Shown here: piece by piece, positions 61,796-64,000 of the stretch
How the letters are laid out: each line of letters begins with the position of its first letter
How positions within the stretch are numbered: the first letter of the stretch is position 1
Origin: JACCTI01 sp038237435
GTDB lineage: Bacteria; Verrucomicrobiota; Verrucomicrobiia; Chthoniobacterales; UBA10450
Direction: 5' to 3'
Assembly (NCBI GenBank): GCA_038237435.1
Contig: JBBRYT010000001.1
Coordinates: 124,001 to 188,000 of the forward strand
DNA length: 64,000 nt
Notes under the pieces: model-generated
What the model saw: the letters and a program-made list of their open reading frames with translations, nothing else
The model's database searches: none
Told to the model about the DNA's origin: nothing
Translations under genes and position numbers: made by a program

Positions 61796-62448
61796 AAATT
61801 CCGCGCGACCAACCGCTCGTTAGGCACAGTCCCGCCTTCGACGTAGGTGCCAGCGAATTCTGTGCTGCAGATGGTTCGATAGGTCGCGTGTGATCCGACC
61901 GCCGCCCCGGCGTAACCGAACGCAGGGTTGAAAATATTCTTGCGATGTTTTCGGCCGGGCAATCCGTCGTCGATGATCAAGGCCATGACGATTTCGCGCG
62001 CGCCAGAGCGGCCACACGCGAGATTTTCGCCCCACATTCCGCTCCAATTGCCGTAACGATTGATGCGATCGCCGGTATTGCTGCCGCCTCGCCCGGAGTG
62101 ACTCATCCCGCCGCCGGCTTGCTCGGCACAATGATCCGTCGCGGCCCGCGACATTCCTGGCGAGAAAACCAACGGAGCTTCGGGCGAAGCGCTGCGGAGG
62201 AAATGGATCGCATCGTCCAGAGCGCGCGTACCCTCCTTGGTTCGCAGTGGAATGCGACCCGGCACGATTAACAAGTTCCCGTGAAAATTGCCGCGTATTT
62301 CTTCGATGAAGGTCGCGTAGAGCGCGGGATTTTGGCGGGCCAGATTCATCTCGCGCACGATCGCGCTGCCGGAATTTGGTTCTGCGAATGATGTCTGCGC
62401 GGCCACAAGAGAAAACATCAAACCAAGAGTGATAAAACAGCGTCTCAT
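61792..62448 (-). CDS. secreted CAP-domain protein (SCP/PR1-like)
   Basis: The signal peptide (FITLGLMFSLVAAQTSFA) is followed by a CAP domain: REMNLARQNPALYATF, the His in ATDHCAEQAGGGMSHSGRGG, GENLACGRSGAREIVMALI and HRKNIFNPAFGYAGAAVG. The His and Glu residues expected in the cleft are present. CAP proteins of bacteria are mostly of unknown activity, some bind lipids or cut proteins. I start at ATG 62448. Core motif copy at 61817 encodes PNE near the C-terminus. Confidence 0.82.
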   Translation of the reverse strand: MRRCFITLGLMFSLVAAQTSFAEPNSGSAIVREMNLARQNPALYATFIEEIRGNFHGNLLIVPGRIPLRTKEGTRALDDAIHFLRSASPEAPLVFSPGMSRAATDHCAEQAGGGMSHSGRGGSNTGDRINRYGNWSGMWGENLACGRSGAREIVMALIIDDGLPGRKHRKNIFNPAFGYAGAAVGSHATYRTICSTEFAGTYVEGGTVPNERLVARNF

Positions 62449-62546
62449 TATGGTATTTATGAGCAAAACCAGTGCCACCGCGGCACTGGAACGAGGGTTG
62501 ACACCCACCGTCGCTGCTCGTAGCTTCCGTGCCCTTTCAGCTCCAG

Positions 62547-62975
62547 ATGAAGACCTTTTCTGCTAAAGCCGCCGAAGTCCCCCGCAAGTGGTGGATCATT
62601 GACGCCAAAGACCAGGTGCTCGGCCGCGTCGCGGTCAAAGCCGCCAATCTATTACGCGGCAAAGAAAAGGCGATTTACACACCGCATTGCGACACCGGCG
62701 ATTTCGTCGTCGTGATCAATGCCGACAAAGTGCGTCTGACCGGCAAGAAAGAAGAGCAAAAGACTTTCATGAGTTTCTCCGGATTCGTGGGCGGACATAA
62801 AATCGAGAACGTTCGCGGCCGTCGCGCGCGCCATCCGGAATTGCTCGTCGAGCACGCCATTCGTGGGATGATTCCACATAACAAACTCGGTCGCGCCGTT
62901 TATCGGAAATTGAAGGTCTACAAAGGCGACCTTCATCCGCATGCCGCGCAGGCCCCCGCCGCGGTTTCATTTTAG
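62547..62975 (+). CDS. rplM: 50S ribosomal protein L13
   Basis: The 142-residue protein begins MKTFSAKAAEVPRKWWIIDA and has VLGRVAVKAANLLRGKEKAI, GDFVVVINADKVRLTGKK and IRGMIPHNKLGRAVYRKLKV, all L13 signatures. I start at the ATG at 62547, matching other L13; a GTG at 62529 would add 6 residues. It is followed by rpsI in the usual order; a core motif copy sits one base after its stop codon (62976). Confidence 0.96.
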   Translation: MKTFSAKAAEVPRKWWIIDAKDQVLGRVAVKAANLLRGKEKAIYTPHCDTGDFVVVINADKVRLTGKKEEQKTFMSFSGFVGGHKIENVRGRRARHPELLVEHAIRGMIPHNKLGRAVYRKLKVYKGDLHPHAAQAPAAVSF

Positions 62976-62992
62976 CCTAACGAGTCCTGATC

Positions 62993-63388
62993 ATGGCCCA
63001 GACAGAAGAATTTATCGCCACCGGCCGTCGCAAAACTTCCGTCGCGCGCATTCGCATGACGGCGGGCAACGGCAAAATCGACGTGAACGGCAAACGTTTC
63101 GAAGATTATTTCCCGACCGTCCCGTTGCAGAACACGGTCCTGCAACCGTTACAGGCGGTGAAGCTGACTAACTCCTACGATCTCTCCATCAACGCCACTG
63201 GCGGCGGAGCCACCGGCCAGGCAGGCGCAGTTCGGCTCGCGATTTCGCGCGCGCTTCTGCAAGTGGACGCGAATCTTCGCGGAACCCTGAAAGCCGAGGG
63301 ATTGCTCATGCGCGATCCGCGGATGAAAGAGCGCAAGAAATCCGGCCAACCGGGAGCACGCAAACGCTTCCAGTTCTCGAAGCGCTAA
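62993..63388 (+). CDS. rpsI: 30S ribosomal protein S9
   Basis: The 131-residue protein contains IATGRRKTSVARIRMTAGNG, INATGGGATGQAGAVRLAIS and the C-terminal RKKSGQPGARKRFQFSKR whose last Arg reaches the P-site tRNA. It binds the 3' major domain of 16S rRNA. It is 17 bases after rplM. The neighbouring TPR gene is convergent. Confidence 0.96.
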   Translation: MAQTEEFIATGRRKTSVARIRMTAGNGKIDVNGKRFEDYFPTVPLQNTVLQPLQAVKLTNSYDLSINATGGGATGQAGAVRLAISRALLQVDANLRGTLKAEGLLMRDPRMKERKKSGQPGARKRFQFSKR

Positions 63389-63411
63389 TCGCGCTTCGCG
63401 GCAACTACTCG

Positions 63412-64000
63412 TTAGGGCGTCGGAACAACCGAGGCAGTTGGCTGTAGCTGCACGGGCGCAACTGATGGCGCTGCCGCGGTCGACGCTGCAGGTGCAGGTG
63501 TCGTGTTCGATTTGAGCGTGCGTAAATATTGCTGCGCTTCCATTGCCGCGTAACTATCGCGGTATTGCGTCAGGACAGTTTCGCAAACGCGGCGCGCCTC
63601 ATCGACCTGCCCCTTTTGCTTGAGGATCGGAACCTCCGCCAACAAAGCGAGTGGTGCGTTGAACGAACGCGGATTTTCCGACGCGACGCGCTTATACATT
63701 TCGAGCGCCTCATCATTTTTGCCTAACGACTCCAAATTCCCCGCCATCGCGCTCTTGGCCGTCGAAGCCAATTCATGCTTCGGATAATTGTGAAGGAACG
63801 TTTGCAGAGTCGTGTTTGATTCCGCGAATTTTCCGCCCTTCTTCTGCGCATCGGCCAACCGCAAACAAGCCGTCGCCGCCGCCGGTGCCTCGGGATATTG
63901 AGAATAGACTTTTTGGAAATCGGTCGGGCCTTTCGCGTCCGCTAAAAGATCAGCGGCCGAAGCATCGCGTTTGGCGGTATACAGTCGATATCCGCCGTAG
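63412..64000 (-). CDS. TPR protein, C-terminal part (continues past the window end)
   Basis: The frame is open to the last base and ends at 63412. Before the obvious region it reads YGGYRLYTAKRDASAADLLA, so the N-terminus, probably with a membrane anchor, is missing. Visible TPR units include FQKVYSQYPEAPAAATACLR, TLQTFLHNYPKHELASTAKS and ALEMYKRVASENPRSF. The tail is rich in Ala, Pro and Thr. The layout is like the YfgM/YbgF-type envelope TPR proteins. Core motif copies at 63722 (SLG) and 63409, where the stop codon lies inside it. Confidence 0.7.
   Translation of the reverse strand, partial: YGGYRLYTAKRDASAADLLADAKGPTDFQKVYSQYPEAPAAATACLRLADAQKKGGKFAESNTTLQTFLHNYPKHELASTAKSAMAGNLESLGKNDEALEMYKRVASENPRSFNAPLALLAEVPILKQKGQVDEARRVCETVLTQYRDSYAAMEAQQYLRTLKSNTTPAPAASTAAAPSVAPVQLQPTASVVPTP

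Larger units (their letters stand above)
3003..63729. repeat. dispersed short repeat CCTAACGA (consensus GCCTAACGAGT), 50 copies
   Basis: Core octamer on the plus strand as CCTAACGA: 11661, 12353, 12911, 14533, 14841, 23816, 24471, 25965, 29144, 29765, 30364, 31243, 37451, 37981, 38947, 40297, 41369, 42445, 43670, 44149, 46013, 50016, 52612, 56410, 56720, 60147, 60981, 62976, 63722. As TCGTTAGG: 3003, 3354, 5405, 5711, 10750, 11301, 21548, 24780, 29520, 30889, 32629, 32739, 33649, 34759, 38879, 45549, 45855, 54197, 55343, 61817, 63409. Counts were made by eye. G precedes the core in 47 of 50 copies; 33 copies have the full decamer. 45 copies are translated: PNE/PND 14, LVR/FVR/VVR 13, SLG 12, LTS/LTN/LTT 6. 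Three contain or form stop codons and two are between genes. Confidence 0.9.

Noticed and set aside
3003..63729. The 10-mer as a Chi- or KOPS-like polar recombination/segregation signal
   Set aside because: Copies point both ways (29 to 21) with frequent switches over a few kb; polar signals show a strong single orientation on one replichore.
3003..63729. The 10-mer as a CRISPR or tandem repeat
   Set aside because: Spacing is irregular, units are only 10 bases and are embedded in unrelated genes.
3003..63729. The 10-mer as a transcription terminator made of inverted pairs, as for Neisseria uptake sequences
   Set aside because: Only one close inverted pair is seen (38879 and 38947) and it lies inside a gene.

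Overview
The window looks like a chromosomal contig of a soil-type Verrucomicrobiota bacterium, probably Chthoniobacterales (former Spartobacteria). Three things point there: the 51-residue 'small basic protein' found only in Verrucomicrobia and Chlamydiae (37172-37327), the pairing of an ECF-type sigma factor with a TPR Ser/Thr kinase, and an exosortase/PEP-CTERM surface system. Composition is GC-rich. Most genes are ordinary housekeeping or envelope genes. I saw no rRNA, tRNA, CRISPR array, transposase or phage gene.

Layout. 1-6981: exopolysaccharide/exosortase locus (signal-peptide protein, beta-barrel, discoidin-like protein, exosortase fused to EpsI, a PEP-CTERM-like protein, a TPR protein). 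7146-12905: hybrid histidine kinase, threonine ammonia-lyase, glycine decarboxylase. 12912-16051: TPR Ser/Thr kinase and its sigma factor. 16052-23466: accessory block of secreted or surface proteins (a frameshifted Vps62-like gene, a beta-helix protein, an AxxGWIN-repeat protein, a beta-barrel) ending in a cyclase-TolB-TPR protein. 23486-33175: FAD oxidoreductase, membrane mannosyltransferase-like protein, nadB, panC, a methyltransferase, an RmlC-like cupin and a two-domain glycosyltransferase. 33211-37128: lipid A/LPS genes, including an LpxL-WaaF fusion. 37172-43674: small basic protein, pseudouridine synthase, YbbA/YbbP/TesA set, SDR and a ceramide-desaturase-like enzyme. 43682-50792: redoxin, DsbD, secreted proteins, a matrixin-like protease and threonine aldolase. 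50885-58538: putA, rsmI, rplU-rpmA, an adk-like kinase, fmt, pyrH, frr. 58719-64000: glutaredoxin, proS, CAP protein, rplM-rpsI and a partial TPR gene.

The strongest unexplained signal is a non-palindromic word, GCCTAACGAG (reverse complement CTCGTTAGGC). I counted its 8-base core CCTAACGA 50 times by eye, in both orientations (29 and 21), where about 2 are expected; the full 10-mer occurs 33 times, where about 0.1 is expected. It lies mostly inside housekeeping genes in four different translated readings (PNE, LTS/LTN, SLG, LVR) and is nearly absent from the accessory block at 14.85-23.8 kb. Density, orientation and location resemble the DNA uptake sequences of Neisseria and Pasteurellaceae, which suggests an undescribed uptake-sequence system in this lineage.

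A second signal is a roughly 27-base element (CGCAGCAA, then CCTTTG at fixed spacing) present three times beside the sigma-factor/kinase pair and upstream of secreted-protein genes. Other points of interest are the ceramide-desaturase-like gene in a lipid cluster, the LpxL-WaaF fusion, and a one-base frameshift in the Vps62-like gene.
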